A DNA stretch of 64,000 nt, taken from positions 682,001 through 746,000 of the forward strand of contig WHVD01000003.1 in assembly GCA_015178975.1 (NCBI GenBank), given 5' to 3'. Both the position numbers and the translations under genes were made by a program. Below the pieces are notes generated by a model. The model was not told the DNA's origin. It was given only the letters and a program-made list of their open reading frames with translations, and did no database searches. Positions 34,894 to 47,824 of this stretch are shown one piece after another. The stretch's first letter is position 1. Each line of letters starts with the position of its first letter. The stretch comes from Hysterangium stoloniferum. Its lineage: Eukaryota > Basidiomycota > Agaricomycetes > Hysterangiales > Hysterangiaceae.

Positions 34894-37800
34894 TTACACG
34901 CCCTCCTCCTTCACCGGCTCCTCTACGACATCGCTCTCCGCCAGCGGTACATCCTGTGTCGTAAAGCCTGGAACTTCAAATGCGCCCTCCGAGCCTGGTA
35001 CAAACTCCCCAAATGACATGGACGGCTGCGATGCATCCGGGTTGGTGTCCATGTACGTATATGACGACGCACCAAAGGAGCCTGGTGTGCTCGTCGGGAA
35101 GGGGTCGTTGAGTGCCGCGAGCATGCTCGATGTCGTAGGCGTGTGAGACGGCCGCTCGAGGTTGTGGGAGAAAGACTCTTGTCCCCCCATGGGGGAGAGC
35201 GTGAAAAACGCTTGTTGAACTACAGGCTCAACTGAGGCTTGAACGGAATTAGTCGATAGTGCAACACTGCGCAAAACGTTCAGGGCGATCCAATCGCTGC
35301 AAGTGATCATGTCAGGGGGTAAAGGGGCTATAATGAACAGGTAAAGAGCTCACTCCAAAAAAAGTTTCAATATCTGGAAGGCACCGAAAGCGGGGTCACT
35401 CCGGATAGTCTACGATAGCCAGTACATGGTCAGCGGCGTGGTTAACAAAGAGAAACTGTTTTCGCGCGACTTACAAGGTCCCTCATAATCTGGCTTGTAA
35501 CATACCCCCACCTAATTAACACACTTCGAGAGCTCATAGTGCCCCTCTCCTCCCTCAGACCAACTAGCCTCTCACAACACTCATCTGCCCAAGCCATGAT
35601 TGTCCTAACGGGCTCCGGCGAGGACGGTAGGGTGTCCATCATCTTCACAAAATCAACCTCGAGGAGTTGGACGAGATCCTCGTGTCGGCAATTACACACG
35701 AGCGCCGCCTGATTACGCACAGATTCAAAGTCGACGCTGCTCCACGATCGACGCATGTCGGAAAGCTGTTTCTGGTTGCTCAGCACGGTAGTTAGGGCCT
35801 GGGTTACCTGGAAAATGTCCAGAAAGCGTACTGCGCAAAAAGCCCTTTTAGCGATACAATTTGACTGAAAAAAAAAAGTGCAGATACTTACACACGAGAT
35901 GTCCAAACCGTGCGCCCAGTTCGACTTTAGGCTCCACAAACGTTGGACCGTAGTTCTCCAGCGCAAGCAACAGTATCTTTTCCATCTTATCTGCCAACTG
36001 CCTCAAACTCGTCAAGGAATGTGCAGGAATAGGCGCCAAAATCTGTGATCGCAACGTCTCTAGAATTTCCTACAAGAAACAACCAGAGTCAATAAGAAAC
36101 CGGCCATGACATCAAACGACGACTCACATCATACACTAAAGCATCGGCCCTGGCCATCAAACCCGCCACCGCAGGAGCATGCACAACCTCCCTATGATCG
36201 CCGCTCAAACCCGCCCAGAAGGTCCTCAAATTGATCTCAAATTGGTCAAACCTGAAGCTCCTCACGCTCTCCACCAGAGATTCCAAATGTTCCTCAAACC
36301 ATCGCCACACCTCGCGAGCAATGACACCTTGTGGCGAGGACGAATTGGTGCCGAGAGCATCGTCAATAGACGGAAAGTTCGGGAGGTTACGTACGGAAAT
36401 GTGTTGAGTGGACGCTGCACCGTTGAGGAACGATGCGGGGCTAGGTGCGCTACTGGTCGAGGATGACTGTGGTTGGAACGTCTGACTCGGGGTCTGCTGG
36501 GGCGGTCCTTGACTTCTCCGGATCTGCGCCACGGTGCTGCCATCACCGCCAGCGGTGGGTCGAGCAGTGACTTGTTGCTGGATCGACTGTGTAGTAGGTG
36601 TCTTGTCGCTGATATCCATCGAGTACAGTGTGGGGCTCTTGAGGGATAAAGAGGAGCCATTAGGGTGTGTTTGGGATGGTTGTTTTGGTGGTAGTGCACT
36701 GATTTGATTCTTCGCCTGGTGATCATTCGAGGATGCGCCTTCAGAACCGTCGTCGTCTTCATCATCTGGGTCGGAACGGGAACCTTCACGAGTGTAGGAC
36801 TGTTGGTTCATCTGCATACCTGGAGATGGTCGGCCGACTGGGAGCGTCGCAGCAGGGAGGCCGGCATGATTATTGGACCGACGAATGTATTCCTGGAGCC
36901 ACTCGGCCTCAGTTGAGGTAGCAGGACGAATTCCGCAATCTATAGTGGCAAGAACAATCAGAAATGATAGATAAAGAATTATTATGCTAGTGCACATACA
37001 ATGGTACTTGCTGTTCCCCCTGACGCCGAGGCGGCGAGTCTTGATAGTAGGGAAACAAAGCCTGATGGCTTTGCCCAAGGTGGCGGTATTGATGTGAGGG
37101 ATCTGATACTGCTCGCAAACACGGCGGTACGAGAAGTAGAGACCTTGACGCGGAACATTCCCATCCGGATATGTAGCATAATTAGCGCTCAACCTGTATT
37201 GGGGGCAATGAGATTTGATCTGATAGGGGGGATTGGAACGGAGACGTACCAGGCTTGGACGAAGATTTGCTTTGCACGGTCGGAGGCACTGGTAGTAGTG
37301 GCTGCACGAACGTTGGTAGCAAGGTGTTCGAGGGTCATATCTGCGCCAAGGGTCATACGGCCAAAGGAGGCCGCTGCTGTGGAGGGGTCTTGGGGGATAT
37401 GGGGATGGTGATGCTGCTGGTGCTGGTGATGGATGTGAGAAGGAAGATACATTGTGTGGAAATCATTTGAGGAATTTGACAAGTACAATGCGAGGTCGTC
37501 CTGCTCTGCCTCTGAACCGGACTGGGAGTGAGCATCGCGGGCGTATGGAGACGCAGCGGCACGGGCAGCATGGCGGAGGTGACTAGCGCTTCGGACAGCC
37601 ATTTGATTCTTGAGTGCAGGATTACCATTCACGTTTGAAGCGACTGTATGGTGAGCAGCCGGGGGGGAGTCGCCGGGGGTAGTGATGCCTGTAGATGCTA
37701 AGGAATAGGTGGTCGATGACAGAGAAGCAGTGGAAGAATGACGGGTATGGGTGTATGTCGACGTACTGGCGAGAGGGGCAAACTGGCTGCGCTGATAAAT

Positions 37801-37992
37801 AATACTATCCTCCGCTACTAGAGAAGATGGTTGAGAAAAAAAGGCGAATAAATACATAATATATATATATATATAGAACTGCTCACGTTGTGAATGGGCC
37901 GAGGCAGGCCTCGAGTTTGAAGAGTTTGAAGAAACAGAGCCAGAACGGGAAAGCGGGTCCGGGAGATAGTCGATTGGGGCCATGACTGACAT
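34894..37992 (-). CDS. RFX-family winged-helix transcription factor
   Basis: RFX proteins bind X-box DNA; fungal members (Crt1, Sak1, RFX1, CPCR1) control DNA damage response, morphogenesis and cell division. The start is ATG 37992. Early exons are 37992-37887, 37817-37250, 37193-37000, 36939-36128 and one from 36069, followed by three or four short exons ending at the stop 34894. The DNA-binding domain spans the second exon end and third exon: LSANYATYPDGNVPRQGLYF, CEQYQIPHINTATLGKAIR, FPTIKTRRLGVRGNSKYHY. Upstream is a Ser/Thr-rich region and a His/Gln run (HIHHQHQQHHHPH). Downstream, after a Ser/Pro/Gln linker, come the helical RFX C-terminal regions (RSFRFDQFEINLRTFW, LALENYGPTF, ALVCNCRHEDLVQLLEVDF, WADECCERL). 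The family call is secure; a name such as RFX1 is only by analogy. Confidence 0.92.
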
Positions 37993-38759
37993 GGTGTCGC
38001 GACAAGACGAAAGGGAAGAAGGAAAAGAATGAAGGTGGAGAGATCAAGGAAAAAGCGAGTTCGAGGTGAAAATGAGAGCCAGTATATGTGTCGAGTCGCG
38101 GGGAGTCTCGTCTGTGGTGGGGGTATCACGGGCCAGCCGTGTGGTAGAGATTAGGGATGAGAGTGATACTTGAGGAGATGGAATTGAATGATGAGAATGA
38201 TCCTGACACTGACTGCTGCACTGCCTGCTCGACCCCCTTAGATGGAGGAAACGAGTTTAGAAGACGAACTCGAATCCAGCCAAACGGATGGCTGCCTTGA
38301 CGACTGCCGGAGAAGATGAAGGTTAAGGGACTGAAAAAAGTCGGGAACGACAAGATAAAAAGACACAAGGGTGCGTGTGTCCAAGGACTTGAGCTTGAAC
38401 TTGGGATTGAACTTGAACTGGAGACTTGAGCCTGTATTTGAGCCTGAGCCTGATGGTGGAAGGGAACGATGTGTTTGCTGAGCCTAAGCTTGTTTTCTGG
38501 GCGTCCGTCTGTAAATACCAAGGTCAATTAATCCCACCAACCCCATTTTAATATTCATCAGGCTGCCATCTACTTTTAGCATATAAAATACATGACTATC
38601 ACTTTATATATATGGCCATGGCTCACTTTTTATTTATTTATTATTTTCTACGACGTCCACTGCAGCCAGTCTTGCCCGCAACGGCAGCCTGGCGCATCCA
38701 GCCATCTTTCCCGGCGTCAAACCTTCAGGGGACATCATGATCAACTGTCACAGCCTCTC
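37993..38759. other. Upstream/intergenic region of the RFX gene
   Basis: Probable promoter and long 5' leader of the RFX gene on the minus strand. An open frame at 38126-38527 is Ser/Pro-rich and shows no conserved motif, so I treat it as leader sequence. The rest is the short 3' flank of the endopolyphosphatase gene. Confidence 0.4.
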
Positions 38760-41451
38760 TCACCCTCCTAAATACATGTTCTTTTTAAACAACCGCCACA
38801 TCTTCTTGTCCTCCACCAACTGCCGTGCCAGTTCAGCCCACGATCCAACAGTCAAGTCTGCAAGCCCGTACGGCGCCAGCAACTCCCCCTCCGCCGTCAC
38901 ATTCTCCGCATCCCGCAGGCAGTCCGGCAGCAGCCGCACAGGTATCGGTGCCCATCTTGTCTCATATAAAGCAGAGATCGGATAAGTAACATACTCCAGT
39001 TCCCACGTAGGAGCTTCGTCCTTAGTTCCATCCCCTAATCTTGGCATCCAGAACTGTAAAAAAAGGCACATTATTCACGTGACCAAATTAGTGTCATCTG
39101 CTATCTACTCACCTGAGCATATCCTAGTGGGCTCCATAGTGTGTTCGTCCGTGCCGGTGCCTCTGCGTCTGTATGCCACTCCTTTCCTATCCCCCGACAT
39201 TCCCACTTGTCCCGATTCTTCTTCTTCTTGCACTTCTTTGCTTTTTTTTTCTTCTTTTTGTCGTCTTTGTTTTTCTTGGCTATTTCCATAACTGTCCCCA
39301 CACTCGTGCTATTCTCCCCTCCTGTCGTGTTATACCCAAACACTCGTACTCCCGGCAGATATGGATTCGCCACCACGCTCGGCGAAACATTAACTACCGC
39401 CCATTCTGTCTCGTTCATGTCGTCTTCGTCTGGCACCAACTTGAAGTGCTTCTTGAGCGATTTATGTATCCTGCCCTTTTTCTCTTTTAGCGTGCCCTTG
39501 GCCGGCTTTTCTTCTAAATCGGCCGCTGGCAGGAAAAAGAACTGCAGAGAAAGATTAGTGCCAATTTTCATCCCTTGCACTTGCTACCCACAAAATCTAT
39601 ATTCATATGCTGTATCGTACCAAAATTAGTACAAATCAACCCGATCTTCAGCACTCACCCCGTACAGGTGTCCCACAATTGTGTCCCGAAACATCATCGA
39701 AAGCTCCAAATACCGTCGATACTACGCAGGCCAGCAAAAGTCAGCCTTTCCCCCAGCTTCATTACCGGGCACACTTACACATTCAGGGAAATAATTATCC
39801 CATGTAGGAGGAACATGTCCTATTAGCCACACCTATTCACGACCGTCAGTTACTGTTCAGGCAGAATACTCACAACACACACCTTCATACCTCTGTCCCT
39901 GAATAGTCCCAGTTGCACCTCCATCCAATCGAACTCCAAGTTCCCGGGATCACTCGTATCCTTCCAAGTACACCCTTCAACCGCTACAATGCATATACAC
40001 TTGAGCCACGCTAGGAAATGAATACAAATCACTGCACCTTTATTCGATTCATAAAAATACATCGTGTTCAAGCTAAGCACTCCCACTTGTCCCGGTATGA
40101 TCTCCCTGCTATAATAAGCGCCACGCTGGAATACCTGATATGACGAAAAGGGGATAAACGACGACCAAATGGACACGTAGGTATTCGTTATTTCATTCGG
40201 CCCCGGAAGAAGGATGTTCTGCAAGAGGACCCTAATTAGTCCTCACGCTCTACTTATGGGTGACAATGGACACACGTGAGCTGTGGGGAAAGATGAGAAT
40301 ATATGCCACGGGAAAGAAGGAGGACATGCTCACGCCAGACATCGTTGTTCCCTGCGTGGTTGCAATTCAGTGATTTAGGTTAGACGTAATTAGATTGGGC
40401 AGAAAAACGGCAGGTGAGACGCGTGCACACCTAGCGATGGCACGACAGGGATACCCCTTTTCGTGAAGATTTGCTCCATGCGTGCAGCAATGAATGTGTT
40501 CATGGCGTATATTTCCGTGAGAGTGCGAGGATTGAGATTATCATCGTCGTGTCTGCACACCGGGTCGCACCAAGCGCGCACGGGGGGGCACACATCAATC
40601 TTCGATCACCCCTGCAATAGAACACTGCCTACCTCGCGCTGTCCCCCGTCCCTGCGAAGACAGAGCGGGTGGTCGCACGTTCAGATCGGCGCCCGGCGGG
40701 CCATACGCACGCAGACACTCACAGATGACGAAATCGACCTCGTCCGCCCACTCCCTATCGAGCCAGTCCAGCGTCAGGTTCACAAACCGCAGGGGCGCAT
40801 CGCACGTCGAGTACGGGGTGCCGTAATATCCCGACAGGCGCTGCGCCGCGGAGGTCTCTGCGTCTGTCTCTGCGTCTATCGCGGGCGTGAGCACATGCTT
40901 CATGAATGACACTGCTGCCCACAGACCGTAGTTTGGCGAATGCCCATCGCGCCCGCGCTGAGCCTCGGCCTCGGCCGCGGGGGGGCGGTGACACGACGAG
41001 GCGACGGTGGCATTGAAGCGGTATAGCGGGTCAGGATGGATATCCGTGATGTGGAGGAAGCGACCATGGAGGCGGCCTAATGGGGAAGCAGGTTCGAGGA
41101 GGTGTTGAGTGTGTCCTGACGAGGCTGAATGGGTGTCGAGGGTGTCTGTGGAGGTGTGAGGTGGATGTGTCGGAGGAGTGAATGTGATAGAAGTTTTTCG
41201 AGTAGCCGGGTGATAGATGGGTGATGCAGAGGACGTGCCGCGCGCACACGGACATAAAGGCAGCAATACGCGGATTGAATTCGTATTGTAACAAAGCAAA
41301 GATAATCACCAGATGATAAAGCACAGTCAGATATCAAACCAGACTCGGTTTCAGAGGACGTACGGCTCGAAGTCAAGGGCACCTGGACGATCGTCGCACT
41401 GGCAAAGAGCCTCACCTGGGAAAGTATTACAACAGGTAAACTCAACAACAT
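38760..41451 (-). CDS. PPN1: Endopolyphosphatase (PPN1-type metallophosphatase)
   Basis: Vacuolar enzyme that cuts long polyphosphate chains. It starts at ATG 41451 with a short hydrophobic N-terminus (MLLSLPVVILSQ), as expected for a type II vacuolar membrane protein. The metallophosphatase ligands are in order: FLHITDIHPDPLY (about 41,040), TGDSARHDDDN split over the 19-nt exon 40633-40651 and its neighbour, IGHVPP (about 39,815), and GHLYG-HMNIDF using the 18-nt exon 39592-39609. Between them are SPNYGLWAAVSF, LSGYYGTPYSTCD, PRTLTEIYAMN and WNTMYFYE-like (NTMYFYESNK). The C-terminal part has a Lys run (KKNKDDKKKKKKAKKCKKKK) and the conserved WELEYVTYP block. About ten introns. Family call secure; the exact N-terminal exon boundaries near 41,300 are unsure. 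Confidence 0.9.
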
Positions 41452-41751
41452 GGTGAGTGTGAGAGCTACGACTAAACGTAAAGCCTAAGGCGGCTAGCCA
41501 GCGACTAATACAGTACTGATGTCATGGCGAACGTCGACCGAAGTACTTCAAGGTGAGCTCCTATGTCAAACCCATGCGCAGTTGGTTACCCGTTGTCTTT
41601 TTCAAGTAATTAATTATTTGTGACGTTAGATGAGGTTATCACCGGGATCTAATCTCAATAGATAACGAGTCATAGCGTACTTGGCACTTCTATTTCTCAC
41701 TGGTCTGATCCAGTACCTTAAGCTATCCATACTGCGCCACACATCCGCCAC

Positions 41752-42729
41752 TTACATCGCCAAGCATCCAAGCATGCGGTAAGACTTGGAACCAACCTCT
41801 ATGATAATAAAATTATTTAATACAGAAACAGAACACAATTTTAAGTATATCAGAGCGAACACTGTGAAAACCGAATAGATGGAATAGCCGGAAGACCCTG
41901 GGACGACAGCGCGGAAACCGAGAAGCCAATTCTGTGGAATATGTGAATATGAACTGTTACAGCTGATACCCGTGATGATAAAGATGATGATGAAGATGCC
42001 CAATAGTGCCAAGCGAGATCAGATGAACATCGCCCTGATGAATTCAGATAGAGAGCCGCGGATGACGTGGATGTATGCGGTGCAGCATATCCTTTTTTTT
42101 CCTAAGTCCGAAGGAAGCGAGGCGGAGAACCAACCCCAAACTGCGCGTTCCCGTCCGTGTGGGGCTCATGCAACGCAAGGAGATAGCTCGTGTTCTCCTC
42201 TATCGTAAGCATTGTCGAGACAGAATTCGAGGCTATCTCACACACCTGAGTCATCCGCCAGTCAGCAAAAGAGGATGACAGTGCGGTTGAGAGCGAGATA
42301 GGCAACTTACGCGACTGTAACCCCCTGTCTCCAAGGCGGTTCGCGAGTGAGATATAAGATTATGGAGAGCATCGAACGAGTAGCTGCGTAGGGTATTAAA
42401 AAGCTCTCTGCGATCCCGAGGAGCAATGTAGAGGTCCTGTCCGCTGATAAAACGCTTCACGGCCATATAGGAGGCACAAAATCCCATTAGTCTGAAGGAG
42501 AAGAGTGATAAGCGAAGTGCCAAACGAACGTGCGTGCCGCGTGCTTGCTAGCTTACTGTTCTATAAGTGAGCCATGCTCGGTATCCCAAAAGTGGTCTGT
42601 CCTGAAAGATAAAAGAGAGATGAAAAGGTGCTTGAGGACAATACGGAGTAACACATACTCTATTCTGTAGAAGGAAGTGGCTTCAGGAGATGTTGGGGCA
42701 TAAAAACGGCTGAGTGTCTCGTCAGTCAT
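41752..42729 (-). CDS. Hypothetical membrane protein
   Basis: The reading starts at ATG 42729 (MTDETLSRFYAPTSPEATSF) and joins exons ending near 42,662, then about 42,602-42,556, 42,491-42,310 and 42,245 downward. The third exon is well supported, with the MAVKRFISGQDLYIAPRDRR and LFNTLRSYSFDALHNL stretches. Further 3' a hydrophobic segment LALLGIFIIIFIITGI (near 41,990) looks like a membrane helix. The splice pattern between 42,110 and 41,930 could not be fixed, so the C-terminus and the stop at 41752 are provisional. I do not recognise the family. Its promoter is shared with the acetoacetyl-CoA synthetase gene, 408 bp apart and divergent. Confidence 0.45.
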
Positions 42730-43137
42730 GGGGAAGAGGTCTACAGGGATAACAAAAGCAGGGGTGAGACTTTAAAGTGAGGGGTGAGTCAGGGAACAAT
42801 GGGGGGGGTGTTAGACGACGAGGCAATGAATTTATAGGAAAACGGACAGTTGAATACCGGGGCTTGGCGAACTACAAAAATTCATAACATAATCCTAACT
42901 AGCAACGTTCGACTACAGTTTTGCCAAAACACCCCCACCATAACTGTACATAGCCGCCCATGTACGTACACAATCTTCCCGGATTAAGGTTATTACCCTT
43001 GTTATCGATTATCGATTACTTATAACTATCTGAAAGCCGCAGAGTCACCTACTGCTTGCGTATTATATACTTGGTCTTGGGAAAAAACTTGGGAACTTCG
43101 AGCTCCGTCTCATTTCACTGCAGGAAACTACAATCTA

Positions 43138-45998
43138 ATGTCCTCAATGCCTCTCTTCCATGGTACTCTCAACCAAGACGATAATTCCCAGCATGACACA
43201 AACGATAAGCCTCTCTGGTCCCCCCCGGTCCCCCGTGCCACACGCACCTTCTCTTTCCGGAATACCGTCAATGAAAGGCACGCCCTTTCCCTCTCTTCTT
43301 ACCAAGATCTATATACCTGGTCCATCAAGAATATCGCCGACTTTTGGTCTCTTGTGTGGGATGAAACAGGTGTTATCGGATCCAAGGGCACCCACGTCGT
43401 AGATTCTACTGCTTCTCCTGCCGACAATCCCCCATGGTTCACCGATGCCCGAATAAACTGGGCAGAGAACATGCTACGCTGTCGCTCTGGCCATACTGCC
43501 CTCATTTCAGCCAGTGAGTGTATATTTCCTTATCCGCATGTTCCCATAACCTCCACGACACCATCTTCCAGCCGAACCCACGCTCGACGTTCCGAAGCCC
43601 CCCGTGCGAAGCCTCTCGTATGCCCACCTTTATCAGCTCGTCGCAGATGTTGTGTCAGCACTCCTTCTGATTCCCATTGTCCCTGGGGACCGCGTTGCTT
43701 CGTACTCTTCGAACTGTCTTGTCCGTGCTTCCTTGCTTCGACCCCATATTGCGTTAACGGTACATCTGCCCTGTTACTAGGAGAACGTCGCTTGCTGTCT
43801 CGCCACAACCGCGCTTGGCGGAATCTGGGTATGAAATCATGTGCTCACTAGAAGTCCTTAGTAAACTGCGAAGCTCCCTAGATTAGTGCTGCCGCCGATT
43901 TCGGTCCAGACGGCGTCCTCGAACGGTATACCCGCCTGCCATTTTCGGTGATTAGCTTTGATCCATACCGCTGTTTAGTTTCCAGCAAGTCAAGCCCAAG
44001 GTCATTTTTAGCGTGGATGAGGTAGTGTCCGTATTTCACCGAAGCGTGTCTTGGCGCACACTCATGCACTCCCTACCACAAGGTATAACGCCAAAGTTCA
44101 CCCGCATCTTTCCAAGCTGTCTACGCTTCTCGATGGCCTGCGGAAAAACTCTGTCGTTCCAGCCAAGGTTGTGATCATCCCACTCAGTGGTGCCGACCGT
44201 TCCAAATGGCGCACAGGTTGGGTTGCATGGCAGGACTTTGTAGACGAAGGTGCCAGCCGAAAGCTGGGCAGAGACGACTCTGGAGAGATCCTGTGGCGCA
44301 GGGGCAGCTTTAATTGGCCGCTATGGATCCTTTTTAGCTCAGGAACGACCGGGCTGCCGAAACCCATTGTTCACAGAGCGGGGGGTATGCTCCTTCAGAG
44401 CAACAAGGAAAGTTAAACTTCACGTTCCACTAAGCCACTATCTAATCAATCAGCCGCGTACAGGAGCATATCATTTGTTCCGAACTCGACTCCTCTGACG
44501 TTTTCTTTTATTACACCAGCTGTGGTTGGATGATGTATAATTACCTTATCTCTGGGCTGGCAGCCGGATGTACACTCGTATTATACGATGGATCGCCTCT
44601 GCATACTAAATCCTATCTGTGGGATTTGGTAGATAGTCTTGGAATCACTGTATTTGGGACTTCTGCGAAGTATCTCCATTCTCTCTCGGTAAGCTAATTA
44701 TACAATGCCTCTCGCGCGCCATCGGAAAATATGATTATTTCACAATTTACAGAGCGTTTATCGTCCCAGGGAACACCACGATTTATCTACATTAAGACAT
44801 ATTTATTCGACGGGTTCCCCGTTGCCAGGAGCGTTGTACGATTTCATATACCAGCATATACACCCGAATGTACTTGTCGGCTCCATCACAGGTACATTAA
44901 CCTTCCGCTTGCTTTTTTTGCAATTTACGGCATTGACGGGTTCCATCTGTAGGTGGTACAGATATCTGTTCTCTGTTTGCCGGACAGTGCACAGCACTTC
45001 CCGTCTTCCGTGGCGAGATTCAATGCCGAATGCTCGGCATGGCAATCGAGGCGTTTTCGCGCGAAGGTACCCCGGTGCCGCACGGCGAGGCTGGAGAATT
45101 AGTTTGCCTGCAACCGTTCCCGTGTCAGCCAATCGGATTCTGGCCTCTGCCAAGCTTTGGTGACGATATTTCTGTCGAAGAAGCGCGCAAGCTCTACGAA
45201 CAGGCGTACTTCAAGACCTTCAAAGATGTTTGGTGTGAGCGTTTGAATTTAGGGGTGTTGATATTTTAACAAATATGGCGCTGGAACACAGACCATGGTG
45301 ATCATGTGATCATTTCGAAATCGAAAGAAGGGAATGGTGGGGGTGTGATTATGCTAGGAAGAAGCGATAGCGTTCTGTGAGTGCCCTTTAATATTTAGGA
45401 CGAAGGAGCTTGACAACACATCTGCGACAAGCAATCCTGGAGGCGTCCGGTTTGGTTCCAGCGAGATTTATGACGTCGTGGAGCAATATTTTTCCGAGTC
45501 ACTTCCGTCCATTTCACCGTCACACATCGTATACGACGCACTTGCTATCGGTCAGTCAGTCGAAAATGGCACAGATGAACGTGTGATATTGTTCGTGAAG
45601 CTTGGTCATGGGGTCACCCTTGGGGGTGAACTGATCAAGGCGATTTCTACACAAATAAGGACGTCAAGGAGCGCAAGACATGTGCCTGCAAGGGTGAGCT
45701 GGCAGACTGAAAGGAGCTACGTCTATGCATAACTAACGGGGTCGAGTAGATAATCCAGGTCAAGGACATACCCTACACGCTCAATGGAAAACGGATCGAG
45801 GTTCCAGTGAAAAAGGCAGGTGTAGGATCATATTTATATTATCTTGTGCCTGCTTACATAGACTCGGATCAGATGATCAATGGGGCGACTTTGAATAGCG
45901 TGAATCTGTCTACATTGCGCAATCCTGAGTGTCTTGAAGAATATGAAGCCATGGGGGTACAATTGCGAGAGGAATTAGCATCCGAGCCGATTGTCTGA
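43138..45998 (+). CDS. Acetoacetyl-CoA synthetase
   Basis: ATP-dependent cytosolic ligase that makes acetoacetyl-CoA from acetoacetate, feeding sterol and fatty-acid synthesis. It starts at ATG 43138 and has about a dozen exons. The N-terminal part includes SIKNIADFWSLVWDETG and WFTDARINWAENML. The P-loop-like adenylate motif LFSSGTTGLPKPIVH (near 44,345) is followed by GWMMYNYLISGLAAG, IYSTGSPLPGALYDF and GGTDICSLF. The C-terminal motifs are MLGRSDSVLNPGGVRFG and IPYTLNGKRIEVPVKK, then NPECLEEY. The exon end near 44,407 lacks a GT donor (GAAAGT); splicing at 44408-44463 would restore the family sequence. The last intron (near 45,815) can use GT or GC. Family secure. Confidence 0.9.
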
Positions 45999-46278
45999 TT
46001 AGATCGAGAGTTAAATGAAATGTCTATTAAGTCACTTTTGACGGAATTTGATCAACCCCCTTTGTGGCTGAATCACGTTGTTACCTCATGTTTCTTCCTT
46101 ACATGGTTAGTATTGCTAGCGCCTGTTCAATTTTCATGGAAGCACCCACGGGAAGGCCCAATCTAGGGCTGCCCTTAGTGCTGAGTACTTATAGGAACGG
46201 GTCTAAGGAAAGCCTCGAGGTCGCCCCGTTGTTCACAACCAAACCTCGCTCTCCCTCGGCGTGTTGCTCTCTGCGAAA

Positions 46279-47535
46279 ATGGGACACGACACGAACAGCT
46301 CAGTCTACTCCCGAATTGCTACAAGAGCGCGGAAGGTCCAAGCTGCACTTCCGAGGATGCATCTCGTATTCAACGCCCTGAGAGCTTTTACGTTCGGTGC
46401 GTGCTGCTCGCCACGAAGCGTCATCTCGCCTGATTCATTATACACCCCAGTCGTCATTTTGGCATGGTCGCTCATTGTGCTCGCAATTGCGGTCCATTTC
46501 CACCTCGTTCTCGTCTCCTCCGAGCTAAGTACGCCCCCGCCGCACCGTCTCTTCCGAACACCGTGCCTGAGGGCCACCCATCCGCAGCGCATTTCGTTCC
46601 CCTCGCGCTGTTTGCGTCTGCATTTACGATCGTTATGATAATGTCATTGTGAGTGGCGAATCGGAGCTGCCTGCCACTGGTGTTTGGGACGTTTGTTGAG
46701 GGCGTTTGCCACCAGGCTGGTGCTAAGCACTTTGCGCAAGGTTAATCCAGTGTCGACCCGTATGGAATTGGTCTGCGTGGGTGCGGTCGGATCGGTCTGG
46801 CTCGGTATTGTGCACGATGCGGCTTGTTTTTTTGCTTCGTTAACTCCGTGTGGCAGCGCTCGGTCTGGTCATGGCGACGTCGCCTTCTCAAGACGCCGAC
46901 GTGGAGTGTTTCTCAGAGAGCGATGGCTCACTTGAAGTCACAGGCTGTACATGCCGTTTTATCTGCGGGGTATATTAAAATGCTAAAACCCGTTTCTTCA
47001 AAGTCACCACAGATACATTCCACGCACAATACCGCGTCGTAGAGGCATTCTCATTGTTTAACGTTATACTATGTGAGTTTACGTTGCATTCTGTGAGATC
47101 AACTAAGTGCATTCTGTTCGCATAGCTTGGGGCTATTTCTTTACTCTTCTTGTGCTGGCACTCCGACACTTCCACCTAGGGTGGAAACGTGTCTGGCAGA
47201 CACCTGCAACCACCTCGCCCCTACAGCGGCGATCGTCACATAAGCCGAGTCATCGGTCTGCAAGCCTCCCGGCTCCAGCGACAGCCCGCACGGCTGAGAA
47301 AGCTTCGAAAGACCGACCACGGCATAATACACACACTTCTAATCGCGATCGCGACCGTAATCGTGAACGCGACGGCGACGGCACGCGGCGCCAGGCGCCG
47401 CCCCCACGCAATCCGTCATCTGGGCGCACGAAGCCTTCCAGAGGAGGGGAAAATTATAGGATCTACGTTCAGGAGGCCAACGTCAGCCGTCCAGCAGCTA
47501 TTCACCCTCGCACTCACCGACGCGTGACATCATGA
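46279..47535 (+). CDS. Four-helix membrane protein (MARVEL-like), copy A
   Basis: Starts at ATG 46279 (MGHDTNSSVYSRIATRARK). Joining GT-AG introns gives four hydrophobic segments: about 46,440-46,520 (VVILAWSLIVLAIAVHFHL), 46,590-46,640 (FVPLALFASAFTIVMIMSL), 46,770-46,850 (ELVCVGAVGSVWLGIVHD) and 47,050-47,165 (FFTLLVLALRHF). The likely donor/acceptor pairs are 46,531-46,590 and a phase-1 intron ending at the AG before 47,128. The C-terminal tail (from 47,190) is basic and disordered, with RDRDRNRERDGDGTRR. The helix order and spacing resemble fungal MARVEL-domain proteins, which sit at plasma-membrane subdomains or vesicles. That assignment is inferred from topology only. Confidence 0.55.
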
Positions 47536-47824
47536 ACTGCCCCGGTGGCAAATGAGGTATTTCACCCAAGGGTCTAGTTAAATAGCATTTGTACCGGGTT
47601 TTTAGGGATGTGCATATTGTATGCATCATGATGAATATAACGATGTAACTGCCAAGCGTGAGCCGGTACCAGGAAATTGGACTACCAATTAATTGGAAAG
47701 GTTACTCACGTGATATGAAAAAAACACGGGTGCACGTGAGGTGACGCGCTCAACAATGGTAATTGTGACTTTGCTTACCTCCATACTCTCTATTACTCAC
47801 ATATCTGCTTAGACCATACCCATC

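Noticed and set aside
38126-38527. Ser/Pro-rich minus-strand ORF upstream of the RFX gene
   Set aside because: Low complexity, no motif and no exon link to the RFX gene; treated as leader sequence.
47189-47527. 112-residue ORF in the 3' exon of the first membrane-protein gene
   Set aside because: It is a shifted frame of the Arg-rich tail exon.
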